In this document: in pieces, positions 47,070 through 55,398 of the stretch | How the letters are laid out: the number at the start of each line of letters is the position of its first letter | How positions within the stretch are numbered: the stretch's first letter is position 1 | From: Mesorhizobium wenxiniae | GTDB lineage: Bacteria; Pseudomonadota; Alphaproteobacteria; Rhizobiales; Rhizobiaceae | Length of the DNA stretch: 64,000 bases | Assembly (NCBI RefSeq): GCF_002284535.1 | Contig: NZ_NPKH01000033.1 | Location: forward strand, 69,800-133,799 | Reading direction: 5' to 3' | The notes under the pieces: model-generated | What the model was told of the DNA's origin: nothing | Database searches by the model: none | Seen by the model: the letters and a program-made list of their open reading frames with translations, nothing else | Translations under genes and position numbers: made by a program

Positions 47070-47534
47070 ATGAGAACCGCATTCGACTTTTCCCCGCTCT
47101 ATCGGTCGAGCATCGGTTTCGACCGCGTCTTCAACCTACTGGAAAACGCGCCTCAGGCAGTCGACAGCTGGCCGCCTTATGACATCGAGCGAAGCGACGA
47201 GAACACCTATCGCGTGAAGATCGCCGTCGCCGGCTTCTCCGAAGACGATCTCGACATCAGCCACGAGCCCAACCTTCTCATCGTCTCGGGCGAGCGCAAG
47301 GAACTGGGCACAGTGGAATATCTGCATCGCGGCCTTCCGGTGCGGCCGTTCACACGGCGCTTTGAGCTTGCCGATCACATGACGGTCACCGGCGCCTCGC
47401 TCAACAACGGCCTGCTGACGATCGACCTTGTGCGCGAAGTGCCCGAGGAGATGAAGCCGCGTCGCATTGCAATCGCCAAGCAAGGCGGTGCGCCGAAGGC
47501 CGGGCAGGTCGAGAAGCCGAAGCAGGCCGCTTGA
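47070..47534 (+). CDS. small heat-shock protein, IbpA type (Hsp20)
   Basis: The 154-residue protein is a class A Hsp20: FDFSPLYRSSIGFDRVFNLL at the N terminus as in IbpA, an alpha-crystallin domain (about 38-125), and a flexible tail. It holds unfolded proteins until GroEL or DnaK act. The ATG at 47070 has GGAGG 8 nt upstream, within the thermometer. A second hsp20 follows after 55 bp. Heat control is expected. Confidence 0.95.
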   Translation: MRTAFDFSPLYRSSIGFDRVFNLLENAPQAVDSWPPYDIERSDENTYRVKIAVAGFSEDDLDISHEPNLLIVSGERKELGTVEYLHRGLPVRPFTRRFELADHMTVTGASLNNGLLTIDLVREVPEEMKPRRIAIAKQGGAPKAGQVEKPKQAA

Positions 47535-47589
47535 GCGAAGGCGATCTCTGACGTCGCCTTTGGCACAACCAGTCGAAAGGAGAACATCA

Positions 47590-48126
47590 ATGGCTATTCG
47601 TGATCTCATTCCGTGGGGCCGGGAGAACAGTCCGGTTCCCAGCTTCTATCGTGACGATGACCGGGACCCGTTCATGGCGTTGCATCGCGAGATGAACCGC
47701 ATGATCGACGACGCGTTCCGCGGTTTCGAAACGCGCATGCCGTCGCTCAGCGGATTTTCGTCGGCGCGCGCCAGCTGGCCGAGTGTTGAAATCTCAGACA
47801 GCGAGAAGGAGATCCGCGTGACCGCCGAAATCCCCGGCATGGATGAGAAGGACGTCGAGGTGCTGCTCGATGACGGCGTGCTGACGCTGCGCGGCGAGAA
47901 GCGCTCCGAGACCGAGGACAAGGACAGGCACTTCTCCGAGCGGTTCTACGGCCGCTTCGAGCGCCGCATCCCGCTCGGCTACGAGGTCGAGGAGGACAAG
48001 GTGAACGCCGCCTTCCACAACGGCGTGCTCAGCGTGACGCTGCCCAAGACCCAGCGCGCGCAGACGAAGGCCAAGCGCATCGCCATCAGTGGCAGCAAAG
48101 TCGGTTCTGGCGGAAGCAAGCACTGA
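47590..48126 (+). CDS. small heat-shock protein, second Hsp20
   Basis: The 178-residue protein starts MAIRDLIPWGRENSPVPSF, with a crystallin domain (about 60-150, WPSVEISDSEKEIRVTAEIP) and a Lys-rich C-terminal tail with SGGSKH. It differs from the first: longer N-terminal arm, HSP22-like core. AAAGGAG is 7 nt before the ATG. Co-transcribed with the first hsp20. Confidence 0.95.
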   Translation: MAIRDLIPWGRENSPVPSFYRDDDRDPFMALHREMNRMIDDAFRGFETRMPSLSGFSSARASWPSVEISDSEKEIRVTAEIPGMDEKDVEVLLDDGVLTLRGEKRSETEDKDRHFSERFYGRFERRIPLGYEVEEDKVNAAFHNGVLSVTLPKTQRAQTKAKRIAISGSKVGSGGSKH

Positions 48127-48195
48127 CGACATCGGCAGCCGGACGCGCGAGCGCTCGGCTGCGCCGGACACCTTAGAACGACAGCCTTACCAGCA

Positions 48196-48498
48196 TCAAC
48201 TTCCTGCAGCGGGCTTTGCCTTGACGTTCTCCAGCGCGGTCAACAGATAGTCCTGCATCGTCGCCTGAAGGTTTGTCGTGGCGGTGCGCACCGCTGCCAT
48301 CGCGTCCTTCATCGCCGCTTCGTCGAAGGGCGAAGCCTGCTGCGCCGCCGCCGGATTGGCCCGCGCCATGCGCAGCTCGCGCAATCCCGCCAAGGTGCGC
48401 GGACGATTTGCGAGGCGGATGCTGCGAAATTCCTTCCTCACCTCGGGCAAAAACCGTGTTGCTGTCCGGGCCGGTGAAACTGCGGGCCGAGCGGCCAC
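48196..48498 (-). pseudogene. truncated periplasmic heavy-metal-sensor-like protein
   Basis: The frame codes for the C-terminal half of a CnrR/Spy-like metal-resistance protein: FLPEVRKEFRSIR, then a helical block with FDEAAMKDAMAAVRTATTNL. Full members have an N-terminal membrane helix and about 150 residues; here the frame is closed by TAG at about 48530, before any such helix. A GTG at 48498 gives only 100 residues without a signal. So this is likely a remnant. Confidence 0.45.
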
Positions 48499-48576
48499 GG
48501 AAGCGACCGAGACGCAGGAAGCCCCCTATGCGCGCCGGCGAAAAATTCACACCGGCAGCCGGTTTCAGCGTCTTAT

Positions 48577-48681
48577 CTAGTCAAGCAAACTCACTATTTG
48601 CAGGATTAGGACCAGCAACACAAAGCCAAGGACACACGCAAAGACCGCGACCAAAAGGAGGGTGCGTTGCTGTCTGCCCAC
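48577..48681 (-). CDS. very small single-helix membrane protein
   Basis: A 34-residue peptide, GRQQRTLLLVAVFACV at the start and a hydrophobic stretch ending in VSLLD, starts at GTG 48681 with GGGAG 6 nt upstream. It would be one transmembrane helix with a basic N-terminal end, so N-in. No relative is recognised. Confidence 0.42.
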   Translation of the reverse strand: MGRQQRTLLLVAVFACVLGFVLLVLILQIVSLLD

Positions 48682-48902
48682 GGCTTTCTCCCTGAAAGCG
48701 CACCCATCCACCAATACGAACGTTGTCTCAAAAGTTTGCTTGAGGCCCGGCGGAGAGGGAGCAAACATGACTCAGGCAAAAGAATCTCTGACAAGGTGTT
48801 CCTTTACGAGGGCGGTTACATCATTCATCCGGACGATGCATGGATATTAGAAAGTTCTAATAATTACTCCCGAGCGGCGGAACCTCCGGGTTCCTGCTGC
48901 GG

Positions 48903-48958
48903 ATCGGGCTGCAACCCGATCGGGCCCGCGCTCTCCGCCAGAGGCGCGGGCTTCATTT
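48903..48958 (+). terminator. double hairpin with terminator-like end
   Basis: ATCGGG/CCCGAT (48903-48920) is followed by GCCCGCGC/GCGCGGGC (48924-48951) and then TTCATTTGTTC. The second looks like a rho-independent terminator on the plus strand. No protein gene with support ends here, so it may belong to a small RNA. Confidence 0.5.
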
Positions 48959-49062
48959 GTTCAGCCGATGCGCCAGGCGGCGCGGAGGCCGCATATTGAA
49001 TATCTACGGGAGCATTAGTAGCAGAAGTCGCTACCGTGGCGTTCCTGGCATCCAGGCAACGG

Positions 49063-49097
49063 AGCCCGTCATCCGAAAGGGTGGCGGGCTTTCGTTT
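49063..49097 (+). terminator. rho-independent terminator
   Basis: AGCCCGTCATCC, GAAA, then GGGTGGCGGGCT form a 12-bp stem with G-T pairs, followed by TTCGTTTCG. It is the second plus-strand terminator within 150 bp and ends just before the stop of the facing gene. Confidence 0.6.
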
Positions 49098-49122
49098 CGA
49101 TTATCGAACTGCTGAAGCACGT

Positions 49123-49440
49123 CTACAGAACAGGGCCTAACTCCATTACCACGAAAGCGGTGACACCCAGCACGACGAGTGCATAGGCCGCATAGAGAAC
49201 AAGCAGCAAATCTTCAAGGTCGCGGAAAGAGGTTCTGGTAACCCTGATCTGTTGAGGCTCTGTTTTCTCGATAAGGTCGGCTTGGGGTGGCTCTGCTGTC
49301 GCGACGACATAGACAATCCGGTCGTGCTCGGCTGCCTGCAATATCCGTTCCGCGATATCGAGAGCGATCACTGGATCATCGGTCAGCTGATCTCCAGCTA
49401 TTCGGTATTCAGTAACGGTCTGGACCTCGCGTTTCCCCAT
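49123..49440 (-). CDS. small unknown protein with C-terminal membrane helix
   Basis: A 105-residue protein: the first 65 residues are soluble (AERILQAAEHDRIVYVVATA), and the last 30 form a membrane helix, with LLLVLYAAYALVVLGVTAFV. It has no signal peptide; a tail-anchored form is likely. The ATG at 49440 lacks a strong ribosome site; 49458 is possible. The family is unknown. Codon bias is weaker than in the flanking operons. Confidence 0.55.
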   Translation of the reverse strand: MGKREVQTVTEYRIAGDQLTDDPVIALDIAERILQAAEHDRIVYVVATAEPPQADLIEKTEPQQIRVTRTSFRDLEDLLLVLYAAYALVVLGVTAFVVMELGPVL

Positions 49441-49458
49441 GCACGATAATAGCGTCAT

Positions 49459-49897
49459 TTAAATTAGGTTCCACTAAAGTGCACCCGTTTGCGGCCGGCC
49501 CGGTCGTCGTGTGACCGGGCGTGAGCAATCCTGGGCCGCAATACCCTGCCCCGCGTCCTCCAATTAAACGGCGCGGGCCTTTCTATCGCCTATCACGCGC
49601 GCCATTGCCGGCAAGTCGCGATGCTAAAGCCGCATGTAGACCCCGAACCGGGAGCCATTCCGCGCGTGGGCAACGCATCTGGCACGTGCCGCTGGATGAC
49701 GACGAACGGCTTTCGATACCTTCTTGCTGGTGATGCACCCAACTAACCTTGTTGCCGTAAGTGGCTCGCCAGTCCGATGCTAACAAAGCATCATCCCCAA
49801 TGAGCCCCGCCCGACTATGCCGAGCTGCCATCCTGAGGGCGTCGTTGCACCGCCGGCCCTCGCCAGCAGTGCTGGTCGCCCTATAGCTGAGATGGGC
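49459..49897. other. region of about 440 bp without a gene
   Basis: No coding frame with a plausible start or bias was found. A hairpin CCCGGTC/GACCGGG lies near 49500. The block at 49898 onward is the tandem repeat. Confidence 0.45.
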
Positions 49898-49965
49898 GCG
49901 CCCCCTTCTCAGCGCCCCCTTCTCAGCGCCCCCTTCTCAGGGCCTTGTCTCAGCGCCTTGTCTCA
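49898..49965. repeat. five-unit tandem repeat overlapping the ribokinase 3' end
   Basis: Three 14-bp units GCGCCCCCTTCTCA are followed by two 13-bp units GGGCCTTGTCTCA and GCGCCTTGTCTCA. The ribokinase stop codon falls inside unit 3, so units 4-5 encode its last residues (LRQGAETRP). Length changes in the array would alter the C terminus. Confidence 0.75.
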
Positions 49966-50860
49966 GATCGCCTCGCGCTTCCGTTTCCGGCGTGGCTACC
50001 AGCAAGGCCGCGGCGGCGTTGGCGGCGGCGATGGCGACCTCGACCTGATGCCCGCGGGCAAGGCCTGCCGCGAACGCGCCGACGAACTCGTCGCCGGCGC
50101 CATGGGTGCTGACGACCTTCACCGGGATTGCCGCCAGCGCGAACGCCTGACCGTCGCGGTCGCAATAGGCAACGCCCTCCCCGCCGGCCGTGACGATCGC
50201 GGCCGGGTAGAAATCGACCAGCATGCGTGCCGCCTCGGCAGCGCCCTTGAGCGTGTCGACGACCGGAATGCCGGCCAGAAATTCCGCCTCGATGGCGTTG
50301 ACGATAACGATATCGGTGAGTGCGATCAGTTCGCCGGTCAGCTTTCGCGCGGGCGCGGCGTTGAGCACGATCCGACCACCGTGTCTCCTCACCGCCCGCG
50401 CTGCGGCAATGTTGGCGGCTTGAGGCACCTCGTTCTGCAGCAGCAGTACCGACGTGTGCGCAACCATCTCGGTCGCGGCGGCGATGTCCTTCTCGCCCAA
50501 GGTGAGATTGCTGCCTGAGACGATCACGGCGCCATAGTCGCCGCCGTCGTCGAAGATCGCCACGCTCATGCCGGAGCCGGCGCCAGGCGCGACCCGCACG
50601 AAGCGGCTGTCGACGCCTTTGCATTCGAGATTGCCGAGAAGCACGCGGCCGAAATCGTCATCGCCAACGGCGCCGATCATCGCCGAGCGCACGCCGGCCC
50701 GCGCGGCCGACACCGCCTGATTGCCGCCCTTGCCGCCACATTTCGGCTGCCAGGCATGGCCGGTCACAGTTTCGCCTTTGCGCGGGCGGTCGGGGGCTTC
50801 GACCATGATGTCGTAATGCAGGCTGCCGAACACGGTGACCAGGGGCGGGGAAGCCGTCAT
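49937..50860 (-). CDS. ribokinase-family sugar kinase
   Basis: The 307-residue PfkB-family kinase has GSLHYDIMVEAPDRPRKGE at the N terminus, GGKGGNQAVSAARAG for sugar binding, and STHGAGDEFVGAFAAGL with the catalytic Asp of GAGD. It should phosphorylate the sugar taken in by the neighbouring importer. The last residues come from a tandem repeat. The start at 50860 overlaps the regulator's stop in ATGA and has AGGGG just upstream. It is the last gene of the six-gene sugar operon. Confidence 0.92.
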   Translation of the reverse strand: MTASPPLVTVFGSLHYDIMVEAPDRPRKGETVTGHAWQPKCGGKGGNQAVSAARAGVRSAMIGAVGDDDFGRVLLGNLECKGVDSRFVRVAPGAGSGMSVAIFDDGGDYGAVIVSGSNLTLGEKDIAAATEMVAHTSVLLLQNEVPQAANIAAARAVRRHGGRIVLNAAPARKLTGELIALTDIVIVNAIEAEFLAGIPVVDTLKGAAEAARMLVDFYPAAIVTAGGEGVAYCDRDGQAFALAAIPVKVVSTHGAGDEFVGAFAAGLARGHQVEVAIAAANAAAALLVATPETEARGDLRQGAETRP

Positions 50861-51732
50861 GTGCCCCTGTCCCGGCGTTTCGACGTCACTGCCGACATGG
50901 TACGGCCGAGATTGCGCTCCGCCGCCTGGTAGTCGCGCTGCGCCACCGCGACGAACAGCGCGTCGAGAATGTTGAGTTGGGCAATGCGTGCCGCCGCGTT
51001 CTCGCCCATCAATGGCGAACCCTGCGCGGTCGAGCACAGCACGATGTCGGCGACGGCGGCCAGCGGCGAGTTGGCGTAGTTAGTGATCGCCAGCGTCCGC
51101 GCCCCGCTCTTGCGGGCGAGGTGGATGGCGTCGATGACGGCGCTGGTGTTGCCGGAATGCGAGAAGCCGACGGCGATGTCGTCGGCGCCAAGCAGCGATG
51201 CCGACATCAGCATCATGTGCGAATCGTCGTAGACTGATGCGCGGATGCCGATGCGCAGGAATTTGTGCGAGACATCGCGTGCGATCTGCGCCGAGCCGCC
51301 GACGCCATAGAAATCACGGTTCTTGGCGCGGTAGAGAAGATCGGCGGCGCGGTCGAAATCGTCCATGTCCAGGATGGCCAGCGTTTCCTCCAACGCCTGG
51401 ATGGAGGTGCGGAATACCTTCTGTACGATCTCGGCCGAACTGTCGTCGACCGACAGCTCCTGGTGCATTTCGGCGGTCGGCAGGCGGCTGTACTCATAGA
51501 CCGCGGTGCGGAAGTCGCGATAGCCGGAAAAACCCAGCTTCTTGGCGATCTTGACGACCATCGCCTCCGACACGCCGGCCTCCTCGGCGATCTGCTTGAG
51601 CGGAATGCTCTCGTCGAAGCCGCGTCGCCCGAACACGGTTTCCACCACTTTGGCCTCAAGCGGCGTCAGATGCGGCATCATCATGCGAATCCGCGGTCCT
51701 ACTGCTTTCAGATCCAGGCTGGTCAAGGTCAT
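50857..51732 (-). CDS. RpiR-family transcriptional regulator
   Basis: The 291-residue protein has an N-terminal HTH_6 domain (about 1-80, IPLKQIAEEAGVSEAMVVKI) and a C-terminal SIS sugar-phosphate domain (about 125-270, FYGVGGSAQIARD and GFSHSGNTSAVIDA). Such regulators sense a phosphosugar. It is inside the operon, overlapping both the permease stop and the ribokinase start, which suggests self-control. A palindrome at 56427 may be its operator. Confidence 0.93.
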   Translation of the reverse strand: MTLTSLDLKAVGPRIRMMMPHLTPLEAKVVETVFGRRGFDESIPLKQIAEEAGVSEAMVVKIAKKLGFSGYRDFRTAVYEYSRLPTAEMHQELSVDDSSAEIVQKVFRTSIQALEETLAILDMDDFDRAADLLYRAKNRDFYGVGGSAQIARDVSHKFLRIGIRASVYDDSHMMLMSASLLGADDIAVGFSHSGNTSAVIDAIHLARKSGARTLAITNYANSPLAAVADIVLCSTAQGSPLMGENAAARIAQLNILDALFVAVAQRDYQAAERNLGRTMSAVTSKRRDRGT

Positions 51733-52706
51733 CCACGTCCCCTCGTCACGCGATCGATGAGCATCGCGGCGAGGATTATAAGGCCAGTTGCCAGGAGCTG
51801 ATAGAAGGACTGGACATTCATCAGCGTCAGGCCGTTGCGCATGGTACCGAGGATGACGGCGCCCAGAATGGTGCCGACCACGCTGCCCTTGCCGCCCATC
51901 AGCGAGGCGCCGCCGATGGCCGCCGCGGCAATCGCATCGAGCTCCCAGAGATTGCCGAGAATGGGCTCAGCAGCACCCAGCCGGCCAATCAGGATCTGCG
52001 CGGCAAGGGCCGCCAGCAGGCCCGAGATCATGTAGGCGGCGATTTTGGTGCGGGCGATCGGCACGCCGGCTATATAGGCGGCCTCCTCGTTGCCGCCGAC
52101 GGCGAGCAGATATTCGCCGAACGGCGTCTTCTTGAGGATGACCCAGGCGATCAGCGCGACCACGGCAACGATGATGACCGCCAATGGCAATCCGAACAGA
52201 GATCCGTTGAAGATGGCGCGGAAGCCGGCAGGCAGGCCGAGCACCGGGTTGCCGCCGGTATAGATCAGCGCCAGCGCCCGGTAGGTGCTGAGCGTTCCCA
52301 GCGTGACGATGAAAGGTTGCAGCCCGACATAGGCGACCAGCACGCCGTTGAGCAGCCCGCAGACGAGGCCGATGGCGAAGCCGGCGGCGATGGCCAGCGG
52401 AAACGGCACGCCGGCAACCAGCATAGACGCCGAGATGACGGCCGAAAGAGCCGCCGTCGGTCCGACCGACAAATCGATGCCGCCCGAGATAATCACCAGC
52501 GTCATGCCCAACGCCAGGCAGGCGTTGATGCTCGACTGCTGCAGGATGTTGATCAGATTGCGCTCGGCAAAGAAGCCCGGCACCAGCGCACCGAAGACGG
52601 CGAGGATCACCACCAGGCCGATCAGCGTGCCGGCGTCGCGCACGGAAAACCGGTGCAGGAAATCCGCCCGTGGCCGGGCTGCTGTATGTTCCGTTACATC
52701 AGTCAT
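51729..52706 (-). CDS. sugar ABC transporter permease (RbsC-like)
   Basis: The 325-residue permease has about ten helices, with ALGMTLVIISGGIDLSVGP and GGNEEAAYIAGVPIARTKI. It is the membrane part of the second CUT2 importer. The start at 52706 overlaps the ATPase stop. Residues 1-25 are a hydrophilic N-terminal tail. Confidence 0.94.
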   Translation of the reverse strand: MTDVTEHTAARPRADFLHRFSVRDAGTLIGLVVILAVFGALVPGFFAERNLINILQQSSINACLALGMTLVIISGGIDLSVGPTAALSAVISASMLVAGVPFPLAIAAGFAIGLVCGLLNGVLVAYVGLQPFIVTLGTLSTYRALALIYTGGNPVLGLPAGFRAIFNGSLFGLPLAVIIVAVVALIAWVILKKTPFGEYLLAVGGNEEAAYIAGVPIARTKIAAYMISGLLAALAAQILIGRLGAAEPILGNLWELDAIAAAAIGGASLMGGKGSVVGTILGAVILGTMRNGLTLMNVQSFYQLLATGLIILAAMLIDRVTRGRG

Positions 52707-54247
52707 CCGCTGGTCCTGTCTGTTACGCCGACGTGGCGCGCCGTGCCGGCCCTCGCTTCCGATTGGGGTATGGCATGCGCCGCGATCGCCTGTTCGCTGA
52801 GATCAGCCCGGCCGAGTTCGGCGGCAACCGTGCCGTCGCGCATGACCAGCACGCGGTCGGCGAGCCGGATCACCTCGGGAAGCTCGGACGACACGACGAC
52901 GACCGAATGGCCTTCGGCGGCGAGCTCCTCGATCAAATGATAGATCTCCGCCTTGACACCGACATCGATGCCGCGCGTCGGCTCGTCGAACAAAAGGATG
53001 CGCGTTCCCGCCGCCAGCCAGCGGCCTATGATCGCCTTCTGCTGGTTGCCGCCGCTGAACAGCCGGATCGGCCGGTCGAGCAGGAACGGCCTCAAATTGA
53101 CCCGCTTCATCTTCTCGGCCGCGACCCGTTTCAGCCTGGTGTGATCGATGACGCCGCGCGGCGCGAACACGCCCATCGACGCCAGCGCCATATTGCTGGA
53201 GATCGACCGCAACGGCACGATGCCTTCGCGCTTGCGCTCCTCTGGCACCAGGCCGATGCCGGCGGCGATGGCGTCGCGCGGATTGGAAAGTTTGATCGCC
53301 CTGCCGTCGATCTCGACCGTGCCTGACGAGGCGCGGTCGGCGCCGGCCAGCAGCCGCAGCAGTTCGGTGCGGCCCGAGCCGACCAGGCCGGCAATGCCCA
53401 GCACCTCGCCGCGATGCAGGTCGAACGAGACGTCATGGACCTTGGTTGCCGAGGCGAGGCCACGCACGCTCAGCCTGACCTCGCTGGATGCGTGCGAGCG
53501 GTGCTGTTCCTGGGCAAGCTCGCGGCCGACCATCATCGAAACGACGGCCTTTTCCGACACCCGCGCGAGATTGACCGAATCGACCACGACGCCGTCGCGC
53601 ATGATGGTGGCGCGGTGGCAGATGCCGAACACCTCGTCCAGCTTGTGCGAGACATAGACGACCGCGACACCGTCGCGGGCCAGGCCGGCAATCACTTCGG
53701 CCAGCCGTTCGAACTCGCTCGGCGTCAGGCTCGATGTTGGCTCGTCCATCGCCACGATGCGCGCACGATCGAGCAGCGCCCGGGCGATCTCGACGATCTG
53801 CCGCTGCGCGACCTTCAGGCTGCCGAGTGGAGCTGCCGGATCGATCGTCGGGTCTATGGCGGCGAGGGCTTCCGCGGCGCGGCGTTCCTGCTCGCGCCGT
53901 GCGACGAAGATGCCGCCGCGCGTCAGCGGATGGCCGAGGAACATGTTCTGGGCGACGCTGAGGTGCGGCACCTGCTGCAATTCCTGATGGATCATGGCGA
54001 CGCCCGCTGCGCGCGCCGCGACCGGGTTGTTCAGCGCTACCGGTCTGCCGTCGATCAGCACGCGTCCGGCTGTCGGCCTGTAGACCCCCGACAGGATGCG
54101 CAGCAGCGTCGATTTGCCGGCGCCGTTCTCACCGAGCAGGCCATGGATTTCGCCGCCGCCGACCGAAAAAGACACATCGCCCAGCGCCCGCACGGCCGGA
54201 AACATCTTGGAAATGCCCTCGAATTGCAGCCGGGGGATCACGGACAT
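52703..54247 (-). CDS. sugar ABC transporter ATPase, two-domain
   Basis: The 514-residue protein with two ABC halves: GENGAGKST with LKVAQRQIVEIARALL in the first, GLVGSGRTELL and FSGGNQQKAI in the second. It powers the importer. The ATG at 54247 has GGAGA 9 nt upstream; the upstream in-frame start is unsupported. The binding-protein gene lies 60 bp upstream. Confidence 0.93.
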   Translation of the reverse strand: MSVIPRLQFEGISKMFPAVRALGDVSFSVGGGEIHGLLGENGAGKSTLLRILSGVYRPTAGRVLIDGRPVALNNPVAARAAGVAMIHQELQQVPHLSVAQNMFLGHPLTRGGIFVARREQERRAAEALAAIDPTIDPAAPLGSLKVAQRQIVEIARALLDRARIVAMDEPTSSLTPSEFERLAEVIAGLARDGVAVVYVSHKLDEVFGICHRATIMRDGVVVDSVNLARVSEKAVVSMMVGRELAQEQHRSHASSEVRLSVRGLASATKVHDVSFDLHRGEVLGIAGLVGSGRTELLRLLAGADRASSGTVEIDGRAIKLSNPRDAIAAGIGLVPEERKREGIVPLRSISSNMALASMGVFAPRGVIDHTRLKRVAAEKMKRVNLRPFLLDRPIRLFSGGNQQKAIIGRWLAAGTRILLFDEPTRGIDVGVKAEIYHLIEELAAEGHSVVVVSSELPEVIRLADRVLVMRDGTVAAELGRADLSEQAIAAHAIPQSEARAGTARHVGVTDRTSG

Positions 54248-54307
54248 TGGTTCTATTCTCCAGGCAAAGGGCGCCAGCCGAAGGGCCGGCACCCGTAGTC
54301 CTACCCC

Positions 54308-55366
54308 TTAATTGCCCGCTGCCGCGTCCTCGAGCAGCGCCTTGCGCACGGCGTCGCCGGCGCCGGAATAACGGTCGGCATTGTCCCTGGTGATCAGCGC
54401 CTGCGGCGTGGCGACGACACGCGGCAGCTTCTGCCCGGCCACCAGTCGCAGCGCCGATTCCAGCGCCACCTCGCCGGTCAGCACCGGGAAACTATCGACG
54501 GTGCCGGTCAGCTCCCCGGCGCGGATCGAGGCATAGGCGTCGGAGATGCCGTCGGTGCCGAAGACGGCGACTTTGTCCTGCAGCCCGGCGGCCTTGACTG
54601 CCTCAACGATGCCCAGCGCCATGCCGTCGTTGTTGGCATAGAAGCCGATCAGGTCGGGGTGCTGTTGCAGGATGTTGGTGGCCGCGTCGTAGGAGGTCTG
54701 GCGATCCCAGTTGCCGGGGACGCTGGCGACGACCTCGAACTTGCCGGCTTCGGTGATCGTGGTCTTGAAGCCGTCGGTGCGCTGGACGGCGGCATAGACG
54801 CCGGCCTGGCCTTCGACGATGGCGACCTTGCCGCCATCCGGCCGGTTCTTGATGAACCATCTGGCGACGCGCACGCCATTGTCGCGCTGGACATTGCCGA
54901 CATAGTGCTCGGCCTGCGGGATGACCGCGTCATTGACGTTGACCACCGGCACGTTGGCGGCCTTGGCCTGTTCCATGATCGGCTGCAGGTTGGAGTCGGT
55001 CTGCGGCGAGACGAGCAGCACGTTGTAGCCTTGCGTGACCAGGCCTTCGGCGATTGTGAGTTGGCCGAGCTGGTCGCCCTCGCTCTGCGCCGCCTGGTAG
55101 ACGACGGGAACAGCGACACGGTCGCCGAACGACTTGTAGCCCTCACCCAGCGAGCGCCAGTATTCGTTGGTCAGCGTCTTGGAGACGGCGCCGGCCCTGG
55201 TGCCGTCGGGCAGCTTGGGGAACGCACCGAACTTGGCCTCGAGCTGCGACCAGTCGATCCGATCCTTCTCGGTGTCGGAATTGAGCGGCGCAAGGTCCGC
55301 GGAAAAAGCCGAGCCGATGGACAGCGCCATCAGGGCAGCGGCAGCGGTGGCAAGCAGAAATTTCAT
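54308..55366 (-). CDS. sugar ABC transporter substrate-binding protein
   Basis: The 352-residue periplasmic protein has a Sec signal peptide (MKFLLATAAAALMALSIGSA) and a Peripla_BP_4 fold: AAQSEGDQLGQLTIAEGLV, then FYANNDGMALGIVEAVKAAG. Ligand unknown. GGAGG lies 6 nt before the ATG at 55366. It is the second gene of the operon, after the isomerase. Confidence 0.92.
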   Translation of the reverse strand: MKFLLATAAAALMALSIGSAFSADLAPLNSDTEKDRIDWSQLEAKFGAFPKLPDGTRAGAVSKTLTNEYWRSLGEGYKSFGDRVAVPVVYQAAQSEGDQLGQLTIAEGLVTQGYNVLLVSPQTDSNLQPIMEQAKAANVPVVNVNDAVIPQAEHYVGNVQRDNGVRVARWFIKNRPDGGKVAIVEGQAGVYAAVQRTDGFKTTITEAGKFEVVASVPGNWDRQTSYDAATNILQQHPDLIGFYANNDGMALGIVEAVKAAGLQDKVAVFGTDGISDAYASIRAGELTGTVDSFPVLTGEVALESALRLVAGQKLPRVVATPQALITRDNADRYSGAGDAVRKALLEDAAAGN

Positions 55367-55398
55367 GGTCTTCCTCCCTTGTTGAAAACGGCGCCGGC

